The translations under genes and the position numbers were made by a program. From NCBI GenBank assembly GCA_016125165.1, contig WGMH01000007.1, positions 62,001 through 126,000 on the forward strand: DNA of 64,000 nt, written 5' to 3'. Positions 34,253-43,248 of the stretch are shown piece after piece. The notes under the pieces are model-generated. The model searched no databases, had not been told where the DNA came from, and worked only from the letters and a program-made list of their open reading frames with translations. Position 1 is the stretch's first letter, and the number at the start of each line of letters is the position of its first letter. This stretch comes from Alphaproteobacteria bacterium (GTDB lineage: Bacteria > Pseudomonadota > Alphaproteobacteria > Micropepsales > Micropepsaceae).

Positions 34253-35097
34253 GACGTTTTCTCCAGTTTCAAATCCGGCAGCGAAGGCGGGGCATCAAGC
34301 ACGCTTTGCTCGGCGACCAGAAGCATTTCGCGCGATTGCGCAGCCACACTTCGCGCCAGCACATGGAACACCGCGCGCGTTGCCAATTCCAGCGCACCGC
34401 TCGGTGTGTGGCCGATCAAGGTTTGCCCGAGGAAGAGCGCGGCGAAGAGATCGCCGGCTCCGCTCGGAACATTCTTCAACAATGACGTGGAAGCAAGCCA
34501 GACTTCGCCATCCTTGCAGACCAAAGTGCCGATTCGGTCGTGACCGCATGGGACGGAAGTCACCGCCACACACCTATTGGGAAGCATCTGTGCGGCGCGG
34601 CGCGCGTCGGCTGCATTGGCGATGGGGAGGCCACTCAGCACACCAAGCTCGAAGGCGTTGGGCGTGACGATATCCGCCAGCGGCAGAAGCGTGCGCGCCA
34701 TCGCATCTTCCACGCCCGGCTTGGCGTAGATGCGTCCGCCATCCCCGAACACCGGATCGAGGCAATAGAGGGCCTGCGGATTTGCGGCCTTCACCCTGCG
34801 CACGGTATCGGCCACCACGGCGGCCTGTTCGGGCGCACCGAGATAGCCAGAGAGGACTGCGTCGCAGGCCGGGAGCCAGCCGTTGGCCAAAAGCCCATCA
34901 ACAAGGGATGTGATTTTCTCGACGGGCAGGGCTCCACCCGCGACGGAAGGATACCCGGCATGGTTGGAGAAGAGGACCGTCGGGATGGCCCAGACTTCTT
35001 GCCCAAGACGCTGCAACGCAAGCCGGGCCGCCCCATTGCCGACATGACCGAACACGACTTCAGACTGTAGGGAAATGACGCTCATCGCGACGATCAT
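34249..35097 (-). CDS. pdxY: Pyridoxal kinase
   Basis: 282 residues. PfkB/ribokinase-like fold. N-terminal VISLQSEVVFGHVGNGAARLALQRLG, TVLFSNHAGYPSV and VLSGYLGAPEQ are pyridoxal-kinase signatures, followed by YCLDPVFGDGGRIY, DIVTPNAFELGVLSG and the GAGDLFAALFLG catalytic-Asp/anion-hole motif. It phosphorylates pyridoxal (and related vitamers) to PLP in salvage. Met5 is an equally possible start. Divergent from the CitE-like gene. Confidence 0.92.
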   Translation of the reverse strand: MIVAMSVISLQSEVVFGHVGNGAARLALQRLGQEVWAIPTVLFSNHAGYPSVAGGALPVEKITSLVDGLLANGWLPACDAVLSGYLGAPEQAAVVADTVRRVKAANPQALYCLDPVFGDGGRIYAKPGVEDAMARTLLPLADIVTPNAFELGVLSGLPIANAADARRAAQMLPNRCVAVTSVPCGHDRIGTLVCKDGEVWLASTSLLKNVPSGAGDLFAALFLGQTLIGHTPSGALELATRAVFHVLARSVAAQSREMLLVAEQSVLDAPPSLPDLKLEKTS

Positions 35098-35167
35098 ATC
35101 CGTGCGCTTGGCGGGCCGGAACCATTAGGATAGGTGTGGCTCCAATTCAAAAGCAGGGGTGCCTTCC

Positions 35168-36034
35168 GTGACTGCCATTCGCCCGCGCCGCAGCGTGCTC
35201 TATATGCCCGGTTCCAACGCACGGGCACTGGAAAAAGCACGTGGCCTACCCGCCGATGCGCTGATCCTCGATCTGGAAGACGCGGTGGCGCCCGATGCCA
35301 AGGATCTGGCGCGGGGACAGGTTTGTGCTGCCGTGCGTGCAGGCTTCGGCAAGCGCGAAGTCATCATCCGCGTAAATGGCCTCTCGACCCCATGGGGCGC
35401 CGCCGATTTGGAGGCTGCCGTGGCAGCGGCGCCCGACGCCATTCTGGTGCCGAAAATCTCCACCGCTGCGGACATCAATGCCGTGACGGAACGCATGGTC
35501 GCCGCGCCCGAGAAAACAGCAATCTGGGCCATGATCGAGACCCCACTCTCCATCCTCAATCTTAAGGAGATTGCGGGCGCGGGTGGTCGGCTCGCCTGTT
35601 TCGTAATGGGCACGAATGACCTTATCAAAGAATTCGGCGGGTTACACACACAGGATCGCATGAATCTGGCGACACCTCTGAGTCTCGCTGTTGCTGCGGC
35701 GCGTGCTTTCGGCCTCATCGTAATCGACGGCGTATACAACGACATCCAGAACGAAGCGGGCTTCGCCACTATCTGTGAACAGGGTCGCGCCTTCGGGTTC
35801 GACGGCAAGACGCTGATCCATCCAAGCCAAGTTCCTGCCTGCAACGCCGCGTTTGCGCCGTCGGAAAAGGAAATCGAAGACGCGCGCAAAGTGATTGCCG
35901 CGTTCGAGCTGCCGGAGAACCAGGGCAAAGGAGCCATCAAGGTGGATGGGCGCATGGTGGAATTGCTGCACGCGGAAATCGCGCGCCGCACCGTGGCGCT
36001 GGCCGATGCCATTGCGGAGCTTGAAGCTGCATGA
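35168..36034 (+). CDS. HpcH/HpaI (CitE-like) aldolase: malyl-CoA lyase or malyl-CoA thioesterase
   Basis: 288 residues with a GTG start (AGGGG 8 nt upstream); a GTG three codons earlier is also possible. TIM-barrel CitE family: RSVLYMPGSNARALEKARGL, ALILDLEDAVAPDAKD, IIRVNGLSTPWG, WAMIETPLSILN (metal-binding Glu), VMGTNDLIKEFGG, and GFDGKTLIHPSQV. Next to mesaconyl-CoA hydratase, it is most likely the malyl-CoA/methylmalyl-CoA lyase or the (3S)-malyl-CoA thioesterase of the ethylmalonyl-CoA pathway; its length suits the thioesterase (Mcl2) slightly better. It overlaps the next gene by 4 nt (ATGA). Confidence 0.85.
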   Translation: MTAIRPRRSVLYMPGSNARALEKARGLPADALILDLEDAVAPDAKDLARGQVCAAVRAGFGKREVIIRVNGLSTPWGAADLEAAVAAAPDAILVPKISTAADINAVTERMVAAPEKTAIWAMIETPLSILNLKEIAGAGGRLACFVMGTNDLIKEFGGLHTQDRMNLATPLSLAVAAARAFGLIVIDGVYNDIQNEAGFATICEQGRAFGFDGKTLIHPSQVPACNAAFAPSEKEIEDARKVIAAFELPENQGKGAIKVDGRMVELLHAEIARRTVALADAIAELEAA

Positions 36035-37086
36035 AAACGAGCGCGGGCAATTTCCTCGAAGATTTCCACATCGGGCAGACGCTGGTTCACGCGACGCCGC
36101 GCACACTCACGCACGGAGATGTGGCACTTTATCAGGCGCTCTACGGTTCGCGATTTGCGCTGCAATCCGCCGACACGTTCGCGCAAGGCATGGGGCTGAA
36201 GAAAAGCCCGCTGGACGATCTTCTCGTCTTCCACACGGTGTTCGGCAAGACCGTGCCGGACATTTCGCTGAATGCGGTCGCCAATCTTGGTTATGCGGAA
36301 GGACGGTTCCAGAAACTCATTTATCCGGGCGCGACACTCACGGCGCGTTCGGAGGTCATTGGCATCAAGGAGAACTCCAACAAACAAACCGGCGTCGTCT
36401 ATGTGCGCACGCACGGACTCGATGAGCACGAAAAGCAGGTACTTTCCTACGTGCGGTGGGTGATGGTGCGCAAGCGCGATGCCGCTTCCGTCATCACCAC
36501 AAATCAGGTGCCGAAACTTGCCGAAGCCTTGGCCGCCGAAGATCTGATCCTCGCAGACGAAATCAACTACGACACGCTGTTCGATCCCAAGCTCTCGGGA
36601 AGCCATCACTATTGGGACGATTACGCCGAGGGTGAGAAGATCGACCATGTGGATGGCATCACAGTCGAAGAAGCCGAACACATGATGGCGACGCGGCTCT
36701 ACCAGAACACCGCGCGCGTTCATTTCAACCAATTCACCGAAGGCAAGGGCCGCTTCGGCCGCCGCCTGATCTATGGCGGCCATGTCATCAGCCTTGCGCG
36801 CGCGCTTTCGTTCAATGGGCTCGCCAATGCGGTACAGGTCGTGGCGATCAATGGCGGGCGGCATGTGAACCCCCTGTTTGCGGGCGATACGGTGTTTGCG
36901 TGGTCAGAAGTGGTTGCGAAAGCGCCAGCACCGGGTCGCAAGGATTGCGGGGCGCTCCGGCTTCGGCTCGTCGCCACCAAGAACCTGCCCTGTGGCGAAT
37001 TCCCGGATCGCAACGGCAAGGGTGAATACCCCGAGAATGTGATCCTCGATTTCGACTACTGGGCGCTTCTGCCCCGCCGGCGCTGA
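36031..37086 (+). CDS. mch: Mesaconyl-CoA hydratase (double MaoC domain)
   Basis: 351 residues, the size of Rhodobacter Mch. Two hotdog (MaoC-like) halves. Typical segments are FHIGQTLVHATPRTLTHGDVALYQALYGSRFA, SPLDDLLVFHTVFGKTVPDISLNAVANLGYA and, in the second half, RVHFNQFTEGKGRFGRRLIYGGHVISLARAL read in parts. It interconverts mesaconyl-CoA and beta-methylmalyl-CoA in acetyl-CoA assimilation by the ethylmalonyl-CoA pathway. It overlaps the CitE-like gene by 4 nt and zapE by 1 nt. Other pathway genes (ccr, ecm) are not here. Confidence 0.9.
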   Translation: MKTSAGNFLEDFHIGQTLVHATPRTLTHGDVALYQALYGSRFALQSADTFAQGMGLKKSPLDDLLVFHTVFGKTVPDISLNAVANLGYAEGRFQKLIYPGATLTARSEVIGIKENSNKQTGVVYVRTHGLDEHEKQVLSYVRWVMVRKRDAASVITTNQVPKLAEALAAEDLILADEINYDTLFDPKLSGSHHYWDDYAEGEKIDHVDGITVEEAEHMMATRLYQNTARVHFNQFTEGKGRFGRRLIYGGHVISLARALSFNGLANAVQVVAINGGRHVNPLFAGDTVFAWSEVVAKAPAPGRKDCGALRLRLVATKNLPCGEFPDRNGKGEYPENVILDFDYWALLPRRR

Positions 37087-38180
37087 TGGGCTTGATCGAG
37101 GAATACCGCGCCCGTGTTGCGCGCGGCGAGCTGAAACCGGATGCCATACAGGCAGCCGCGGCCGGGAAACTTGCCGCGCTTGCCGCCACGCTGAAGATGC
37201 AAGGCAGGAAGCGGGGTGGCTTGTTCGGGCTGTTCGCGAAGGCGCCCGAGCCACCGAAGGGTCTGTATCTCTGGGGCGATGTGGGCCGCGGCAAGTCCAT
37301 GCTGATGGATCTGTTCTTCGCGGTAGCGCCCGATCTTCCCAAGCGGCGCATCCACTTCAACGCCTTCATGCAGGAAGCGCATTCGGCCATCCACGCGGCG
37401 CGGCAGCGCGGCGATGCCGAAGAGATCGTGGTGGTGGCCAAGGAGATCGCCGCAAGCGCGATGCTTCTGTGCTTCGACGAATTCCAGGTGACAGACGTGG
37501 CGGATGCCATGATCCTGGGACGTCTGTTCCAGCAATTGTTCGATCTGGGCGTCGTCATCGTTGCGACCTCCAACACGCCGCCGGAGCGGCTTTATCAGGG
37601 CGGCCTCAACCGCCAGCTTTTTCTTCCCTTCATCGCGCTCATCAAGGCGCGGATGGAGGTGTTCGAACTGAACGGGAAGGAGGACTACCGCCAGGGCTTC
37701 GATGATGGCGGCAGGACCTACATCACCCCACTCGGCAAGGCAGCCGATGCCCAGATGGATGCGGCTTGGGCCAGCATCACCCACAATGCCCGCCCGGCAG
37801 CGACATCGCTGACGGTGCTGGGCCGGAAACTTCCCGTACCTGCCGCGGCCGGCATGGTTGCACGCTTCTCCTTCCACGATCTTTGCGAAGCGGCGCTCGC
37901 GGCGGGCGATTACCTTGCCGTGGCGCGGGCGTTTCACACCGTTCTTCTGGACCGCATCCCGGTGATGGGACCGGAACGGCGCAACGAAGCGCGGCGCTTC
38001 ATGCATTTGATCGACACGCTCTATGATGAGCGTGTGCGGCTTGTGTGTTCGGCAGCGGCGGTGCCTGACGGGCTTCACCCCGAAGGCGATGGCGCCGATG
38101 CTTTCCGGCGAACCGCATCACGCCTGACAGAGATGCAGAGCGCGGAATACTGGAACAAGGCCAAGGCGGCAAAGCGTTAG
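37086..38180 (+). CDS. zapE: Cell division ATPase ZapE (AFG1 family)
   Basis: 364 residues. AAA-like ATPase: Walker A GDVGRGKSMLMDLFF at 64-78, Walker B LLCFDEFQVTDVADAMILGRLF, sensor region VIVATSNTPPERLYQGGLNRQLFLPFI, and the C-terminal RRFMHLIDTLYDERVRLVCSAA typical of AFG1/ZapE. ZapE destabilises FtsZ polymers at constriction in E. coli; in mitochondria the relative aids turnover of respiratory subunits. It overlaps mch by 1 nt, an operon linkage without an evident functional link. Confidence 0.92.
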   Translation: MGLIEEYRARVARGELKPDAIQAAAAGKLAALAATLKMQGRKRGGLFGLFAKAPEPPKGLYLWGDVGRGKSMLMDLFFAVAPDLPKRRIHFNAFMQEAHSAIHAARQRGDAEEIVVVAKEIAASAMLLCFDEFQVTDVADAMILGRLFQQLFDLGVVIVATSNTPPERLYQGGLNRQLFLPFIALIKARMEVFELNGKEDYRQGFDDGGRTYITPLGKAADAQMDAAWASITHNARPAATSLTVLGRKLPVPAAAGMVARFSFHDLCEAALAAGDYLAVARAFHTVLLDRIPVMGPERRNEARRFMHLIDTLYDERVRLVCSAAAVPDGLHPEGDGADAFRRTASRLTEMQSAEYWNKAKAAKR

Positions 38181-38186
38181 ATAGTC

Positions 38187-38576
38187 ATGGAAAACCTGAT
38201 CGCAACCTCGATCATCGTCTTCATCGCGATCGGCATCTACCGCTTTCGCCATTTCTTTCTGTTACCGCTGCGCCGGTTCGATGAACGCAACATCGCGCGG
38301 CGCAATCAGGAACTGCGGGATCGCGCCGACGCGAGCGCACACATTCGCCACGCCCTCGGGATTGCGGAGGAGCAGGTGGAAAGCGTGCTGGAAGTGGATG
38401 CGCGCGATCCACGCACCGGCCAGCCCATCAAGCAGTATATCTTCGAAGCCGAAACCTATTTGACGCGCGAAGAGGCCGAAGCCGTTCGCGCGCAGAAAAT
38501 CGGCGATATCGCACGCGGCTTTTACCGCGATCTTCCCGCTGCGCTCGCCGAACGCAACAAGGGCAAGCTGAACTAG
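38187..38576 (+). CDS. Small membrane protein of unknown function
   Basis: 129 residues. One N-terminal hydrophobic segment (about 4-20) followed by a basic turn (RFRHF, RRFDERNIARR), then a charged, helical cytoplasmic or periplasmic part with EVDARDPRTGQPIKQYIFEAETYLTREEAEAVRAQKIGDI in the middle (quoted in short parts) and a highly charged tail. No recognised family. It lies 6 nt after zapE, same strand, and its stop codon overlaps that of ubiH by 4 nt. A coding gene is supported by context and codon usage. Confidence 0.7.
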   Translation: MENLIATSIIVFIAIGIYRFRHFFLLPLRRFDERNIARRNQELRDRADASAHIRHALGIAEEQVESVLEVDARDPRTGQPIKQYIFEAETYLTREEAEAVRAQKIGDIARGFYRDLPAALAERNKGKLN

Positions 38577-39802
38577 GCCGCCTCGCCTTTCAGAAGTCGC
38601 GGCAGTTTGCCGATGTCGCCGCCCGCATGGCGCATGAAGAAGCGCCGGAGCGGGCCGATGCCATCGACAATGCCGAGACCGATATCGCGGAGCGCGCGCA
38701 CGGGCGCGATGTCGTTGGAGAAGAGACGGTTCAATCCATCCATCGCCATCGCCATGGTGAAGGAATCGAAGCGCCGCCAGCGTTCGTAGCGTTTCAGCGA
38801 TTGCAGATTGCCGATATCGAGGCCGAGGCGCGCGGCATCGAGAACGGTTTCGGCAAGCGCTGCCGCATCTTTCAAACCGAGATTGAGGCCCTGACCTGCG
38901 ATGGGATGAATGCCATGCGCGGTATCGCCCGCCAGTGCGAAGCGATCGCGCACGTAAGACCGCGCCAGATGAAACCGCAGCGGATACGACCAGCGTGGGC
39001 CATCAATGCGCGTGGCCCCCAGATGGGCGCCGAAGCGCCGCGCGACCTCTGCTTCGAAATCTTCGTCGGACAGTTTCATCATGGCGGGCGCGAGATCGTC
39101 GCGCTCGGTCCACACCAGCGATGAGCGATTGCCCGTCATGGGCAGGATGGCGAAGGGGCCCGAGGGCAGAAAGTGCTCGTAAGCGACGCCTTCATGCGGC
39201 TTCTCATGTGCCACGGTGGCGACAATGCCCCACTGCGCATAGGACCAGGCAACAATACCGATGCCCGCCGCATCGCGGAGCGGCGACTCGCGCCCTTCGC
39301 AGGCAACCGCGAGCGATGCTTCCACTTCCACACCGTTCGACAGATGCGCGATGGCGCGCGTGCCTTCGGTTTCAACCCGCGTGACGGCAGCAGGCGCGAT
39401 GAACTCCAGATCCCGCACATCCTGCGCCGCGCCGATCAGGGCCGTGCGCGTGTAACGGTTCTCGACAATCGCGCCCATCGGTTCGCCGATTTCGGCTGAA
39501 TCGAAATGCAGCGAGAACGGGGACGGGGTGCCGTCGAGTTTCGCATCGGTAACGAGAATGTCCTGAATCGGCTGGGCATGCGGTTCCATCGCGGCCCAAA
39601 CGCCGAGCGCGCGGAACATGCGGATGGAGGAATAGGAAAGCGCGCTGACCCGGCCATCGAATTTGGCATCGAGCGTGGTGGCGGGCGCAAGCGTATCGGC
39701 CACCACCGTCCGGATACCCTGCCGCGCCAGCGCAATGGCAAGCGACATGCCCACCATCCCGCCACCAGCAATCACGACATCGGCCTTGCGCGAAATCGCC
39801 AT
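38573..39802 (-). CDS. UbiH/UbiF/COQ6-type FAD-dependent hydroxylase (ubiquinone biosynthesis)
   Basis: 409 residues. Group A flavin monooxygenase: DVVIAGGGMVGMSLAIALARQG (GxGxxG), a middle VACEGRESPLRDAAGI-like DG motif region, and RFALAGDTAHGIHPIAGQGLNLGLKDAAALAE (GD motif). The family hydroxylates the ring in coenzyme Q synthesis; which ring carbon cannot be told from sequence in Alphaproteobacteria, where UbiL/UbiM-type variants also occur. Convergent with the small membrane protein gene. Upstream lies the long glnK leader region. Confidence 0.88.
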   Translation of the reverse strand: MAISRKADVVIAGGGMVGMSLAIALARQGIRTVVADTLAPATTLDAKFDGRVSALSYSSIRMFRALGVWAAMEPHAQPIQDILVTDAKLDGTPSPFSLHFDSAEIGEPMGAIVENRYTRTALIGAAQDVRDLEFIAPAAVTRVETEGTRAIAHLSNGVEVEASLAVACEGRESPLRDAAGIGIVAWSYAQWGIVATVAHEKPHEGVAYEHFLPSGPFAILPMTGNRSSLVWTERDDLAPAMMKLSDEDFEAEVARRFGAHLGATRIDGPRWSYPLRFHLARSYVRDRFALAGDTAHGIHPIAGQGLNLGLKDAAALAETVLDAARLGLDIGNLQSLKRYERWRRFDSFTMAMAMDGLNRLFSNDIAPVRALRDIGLGIVDGIGPLRRFFMRHAGGDIGKLPRLLKGEAA

Positions 39803-40536
<734 letters not shown>

Positions 40537-40593
40537 CACGAACCGAATTCACCGGGACGCCGGGGAATGCATCACGCAAAAGGGGATCCGAAT

Positions 40594-41910
40594 ATGCGTA
40601 TCGATATGAAAAAAATGGGGGTGGGGCTGCTCGTCGGCCTCGGCGCCCTCATGGCCAGCGCAAGTACCGCGCTTGCTGACGAAGCTCCGACATTGAACAC
40701 CGGCGACACCGCCTGGATGCTCACATCCACCGCACTGGTGCTGTTGATGACCATTCCCGGCCTTGCGCTGTTTTACGGCGGCATGGTTCGCAAGAAGAAC
40801 GTGCTGGCCACCTGCGCGCAAAGCTTTGCCATCACCGGGCTTGTGACGGTGCTGTGGATGATCATCGGCTACAGCCTTGCCTTCAAGGATGGCGGCGCGA
40901 TGAACATGTATATCGGCGGCATCAGCGCCATGTTCCTGAAGGGCGTGGACGTGAATGCGCTCACGCTGACCATTCCGGAATCGGTGTTCGTCACCTTCCA
41001 GATGACCTTCGCCATCATCACGCCCGCACTGATCACCGGCGCCTTCGCGGACCGCATGAAGTTCTCCGCAATGCTGTGGTTCATGGCGCTGTGGCTGCTT
41101 CTGGTCTACTGCCCGATCGCCCATTGGGTGTGGGGCGGCGGCATGCTGGCCGGCAAGGGCGCACTCGACTTCGCAGGCGGCCTTGTGGTGCATCTCAATG
41201 CCGGTACGGCGGGCCTGATCTGCGCGCTCGTGCTGGGCAAGCGCAAAGGCTACGGCACCGAAAACATGGCGCCGCACAACCTTGTGCTCAGCCTGATCGG
41301 CGCTTCGCTGCTGTGGGTTGGCTGGTTCGGCTTCAACGCGGGTTCCGCGGTTGCCTCCAACGGCGCGGCCGGCATGGCGATGCTCGTGACGCAGATCGCA
41401 ACGGGCGCCGCTTCGCTCGGCTGGATGTTCGCCGAATGGATCGTCGCACGTAAGCCTTCGGTGCTTGGCATGATCTCCGGCGCGGTGGCGGGCCTTGTCG
41501 CCATCACGCCTGCTTCAGGCTTCGTCGATCCGATGGGCGGCCTCTTCATCGGCCTTGCGGCCGGCGTCGTGTGCTATCTCTCGGCGGTGTGGCTGAAGCG
41601 CCTGCTCGGCTACGACGACAGCCTGGACGCCTTCGGCGTGCACGGCATTGGCGGCGCGCTGGGCGCCATCCTGACCGGCGTGTTTGCCACCAGTGCGGTG
41701 AACTCGGCAGGCAAGGGCTGGCTGGCGGACGGCAATTTCGCGCAGCTGTGGATCCAGTTCGAAGGCGTGATCTACACCTTCGTGTATTGCGCCATCGTCA
41801 CCTACATCATCCTCAAGGTGGTGGACATTGTGGTGGGTCTGCGCGTGAGCCAGGAAGTTGAAGTCGAGGGTCTCGACATCAACCTCCACGGCGAAACCGT
41901 GCATGGGTAA
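40594..41910 (+). CDS. amtB: Ammonium transporter AmtB
   Basis: 438 residues. An N-terminal signal-like segment (cleaved in many Amt proteins, ending near ALADE), then 11 membrane helices. Pore landmarks: GDTAWMLTSTALVLLMTIPGLALFYGGMVRKKN, the twin-His positions in DFAGGLVVHLNAGTAGL and DAFGVHGIGGALGAILTGVFA, and the Trp/Phe gate regions. It conducts ammonium/ammonia and is regulated by the adjacent GlnK. AAAGGGGA lies 8 nt before the ATG. A strong terminator follows 38 nt after the stop. Confidence 0.96.
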   Translation: MRIDMKKMGVGLLVGLGALMASASTALADEAPTLNTGDTAWMLTSTALVLLMTIPGLALFYGGMVRKKNVLATCAQSFAITGLVTVLWMIIGYSLAFKDGGAMNMYIGGISAMFLKGVDVNALTLTIPESVFVTFQMTFAIITPALITGAFADRMKFSAMLWFMALWLLLVYCPIAHWVWGGGMLAGKGALDFAGGLVVHLNAGTAGLICALVLGKRKGYGTENMAPHNLVLSLIGASLLWVGWFGFNAGSAVASNGAAGMAMLVTQIATGAASLGWMFAEWIVARKPSVLGMISGAVAGLVAITPASGFVDPMGGLFIGLAAGVVCYLSAVWLKRLLGYDDSLDAFGVHGIGGALGAILTGVFATSAVNSAGKGWLADGNFAQLWIQFEGVIYTFVYCAIVTYIILKVVDIVVGLRVSQEVEVEGLDINLHGETVHG

Positions 41911-41948
41911 AAATTGAAGTCAGCAAAGGGACGTTTCTCCCTGATCTG

Positions 41949-41981
41949 GGGCGCCGGAGAAATCCGGCGCCCTTTTCTTTT
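41949..41981 (+). terminator. Rho-independent terminator of glnK-amtB
   Basis: GGGCGCCGGA and TCCGGCGCCC pair perfectly (10 bp) around a GAAA tetraloop, followed by TTTTCTTTT. Confidence 0.93.
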
Positions 41982-42039
41982 GCGCGGCGACTCCGCCGGG
42001 CGTTAGACTCCGCGCCCGTTTCACGCCGGAGTGTTCTTC

Positions 42040-43248
42040 GTGTTTCCTGGCCGCCTGTCACAGCTTCCGCCCGCCATGTTCGCGCAGCTTTCCATGCTGC
42101 TCGATCCCCACAAGCCGGGCGCGGACCCGGTGAGCCTTGCAGTGGGCGATCCGCGCGGCGCGGTGCCGGATTTCGTGATGGAGGCACTGAACCGCCACGC
42201 GCATCAGTTCGGGGAATATCCGCCGATCATCGGCACGCAGGATTGGCGCGACGCGGCGGCGGGCTGGATCAAGCGGCGCTTTGCACTTCCCGACGACACC
42301 ATCGACAGCGAGCGCCATGTGCTGCCGCTGAACGGCACGCGCGAGGGCCTGTTTCTTGCCGCCTTCGCGGTCGCGCCGGAAACGAAGGCAGGGCAAAGAC
42401 CCGCGATCCTCATTCCCAATCCCTTCTATCAAACCTATGCGGCAGCGGCGCTGGGGGCGGGCGCGGATGCGATCTTCGTTCCCGCAACAGCGGCGAGCGG
42501 ATTTCTTCCCGATTTCGCCTCGCTGCCCAAGAGCGTTCTGGAACGCACCGCCGCTGCATACATCTGCTCGCCCTCCAATCCCGAGGGCGCGGTGGCCAAT
42601 GCCGAATATTGGCGCAACCTGTTCGCGCTGGCGGATCGCTTTGATTTCACCGTGTTCGCCGACGAGTGCTATGCCGACATCTATTTCGGCAGCAAACCCG
42701 TGGGCGCGCTGACGGCGCGGATGGAAAGCGCGAAAAATTTTTCGCGCCTCCTCACCTTTCATTCGCTCTCCAAGCGTTCCTGTCTGCCGGGATTGCGCTC
42801 GGGCATCGTTGCGGGCAACGCGGCGCTGATCGAACGCTTCAAGCAGTTTCGCAACTACGCAGGACCGCAACTTGCCATGCCGATCATGGCGGCGAGCGCG
42901 GCGGCGTGGCGTGACGAAGAACATGTCACCGCCATTCGCGCGAGCTTTGCCGAACGCATGGCGGCGGCGGAGCGCATCCTTGGCAACCGGGCAGGCTTCC
43001 GCAAACCCGACGGCGGCTTCTTCCTGTGGCTGGACGTTGGCAATGGTGAGGAAGCGGCGCTCAAGCTGTGGCGGAAGGCCGGCATCCGCGTTCTGGCCGG
43101 AGCCTATATGGGCCGCGAAATCGAACCGGGAAAAATCCAGTCAAACCCTGGGTTTTCCTTCATCCGGGTGGCGCTCGTTCACCAATTGTCAACCATTACG
43201 CCCACACTCGAACGTATGGGTGAAATTTTGAGCGAAGAGGCGCCATGA
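42040..43248 (+). CDS. dapC: Class I/II aminotransferase, succinyldiaminopimelate transaminase (DapC)-like
   Basis: 402 residues with a GTG start (CGGAG 8 nt upstream; a GTG three codons earlier is too close to it). PLP fold type I: PVSLAVGDPRGAVPDFV, YPPIIGTQDWRDAAAGWI, PLNGTREGLFLAAFA, ICSPSNPEGAV, FADECYADIYF and the PLP-lysine motif TFHSLSKRSCLPGLRSG. The N-terminal region is like proteobacterial DapC, which forms N-succinyl-LL-diaminopimelate for lysine and peptidoglycan. Substrate specificity of such enzymes overlaps with ArgD/AstC types. It overlaps ftsK by 4 nt (ATGA). Confidence 0.83.
   Translation: MFPGRLSQLPPAMFAQLSMLLDPHKPGADPVSLAVGDPRGAVPDFVMEALNRHAHQFGEYPPIIGTQDWRDAAAGWIKRRFALPDDTIDSERHVLPLNGTREGLFLAAFAVAPETKAGQRPAILIPNPFYQTYAAAALGAGADAIFVPATAASGFLPDFASLPKSVLERTAAAYICSPSNPEGAVANAEYWRNLFALADRFDFTVFADECYADIYFGSKPVGALTARMESAKNFSRLLTFHSLSKRSCLPGLRSGIVAGNAALIERFKQFRNYAGPQLAMPIMAASAAAWRDEEHVTAIRASFAERMAAAERILGNRAGFRKPDGGFFLWLDVGNGEEAALKLWRKAGIRVLAGAYMGREIEPGKIQSNPGFSFIRVALVHQLSTITPTLERMGEILSEEAP

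Noticed and set aside
35200..36864. 554-codon open frame on the minus strand
   Set aside because: It lies fully opposite the CitE-like lyase and mesaconyl-CoA hydratase genes, has no family similarity and an odd composition; a GC-skewed codon shadow.
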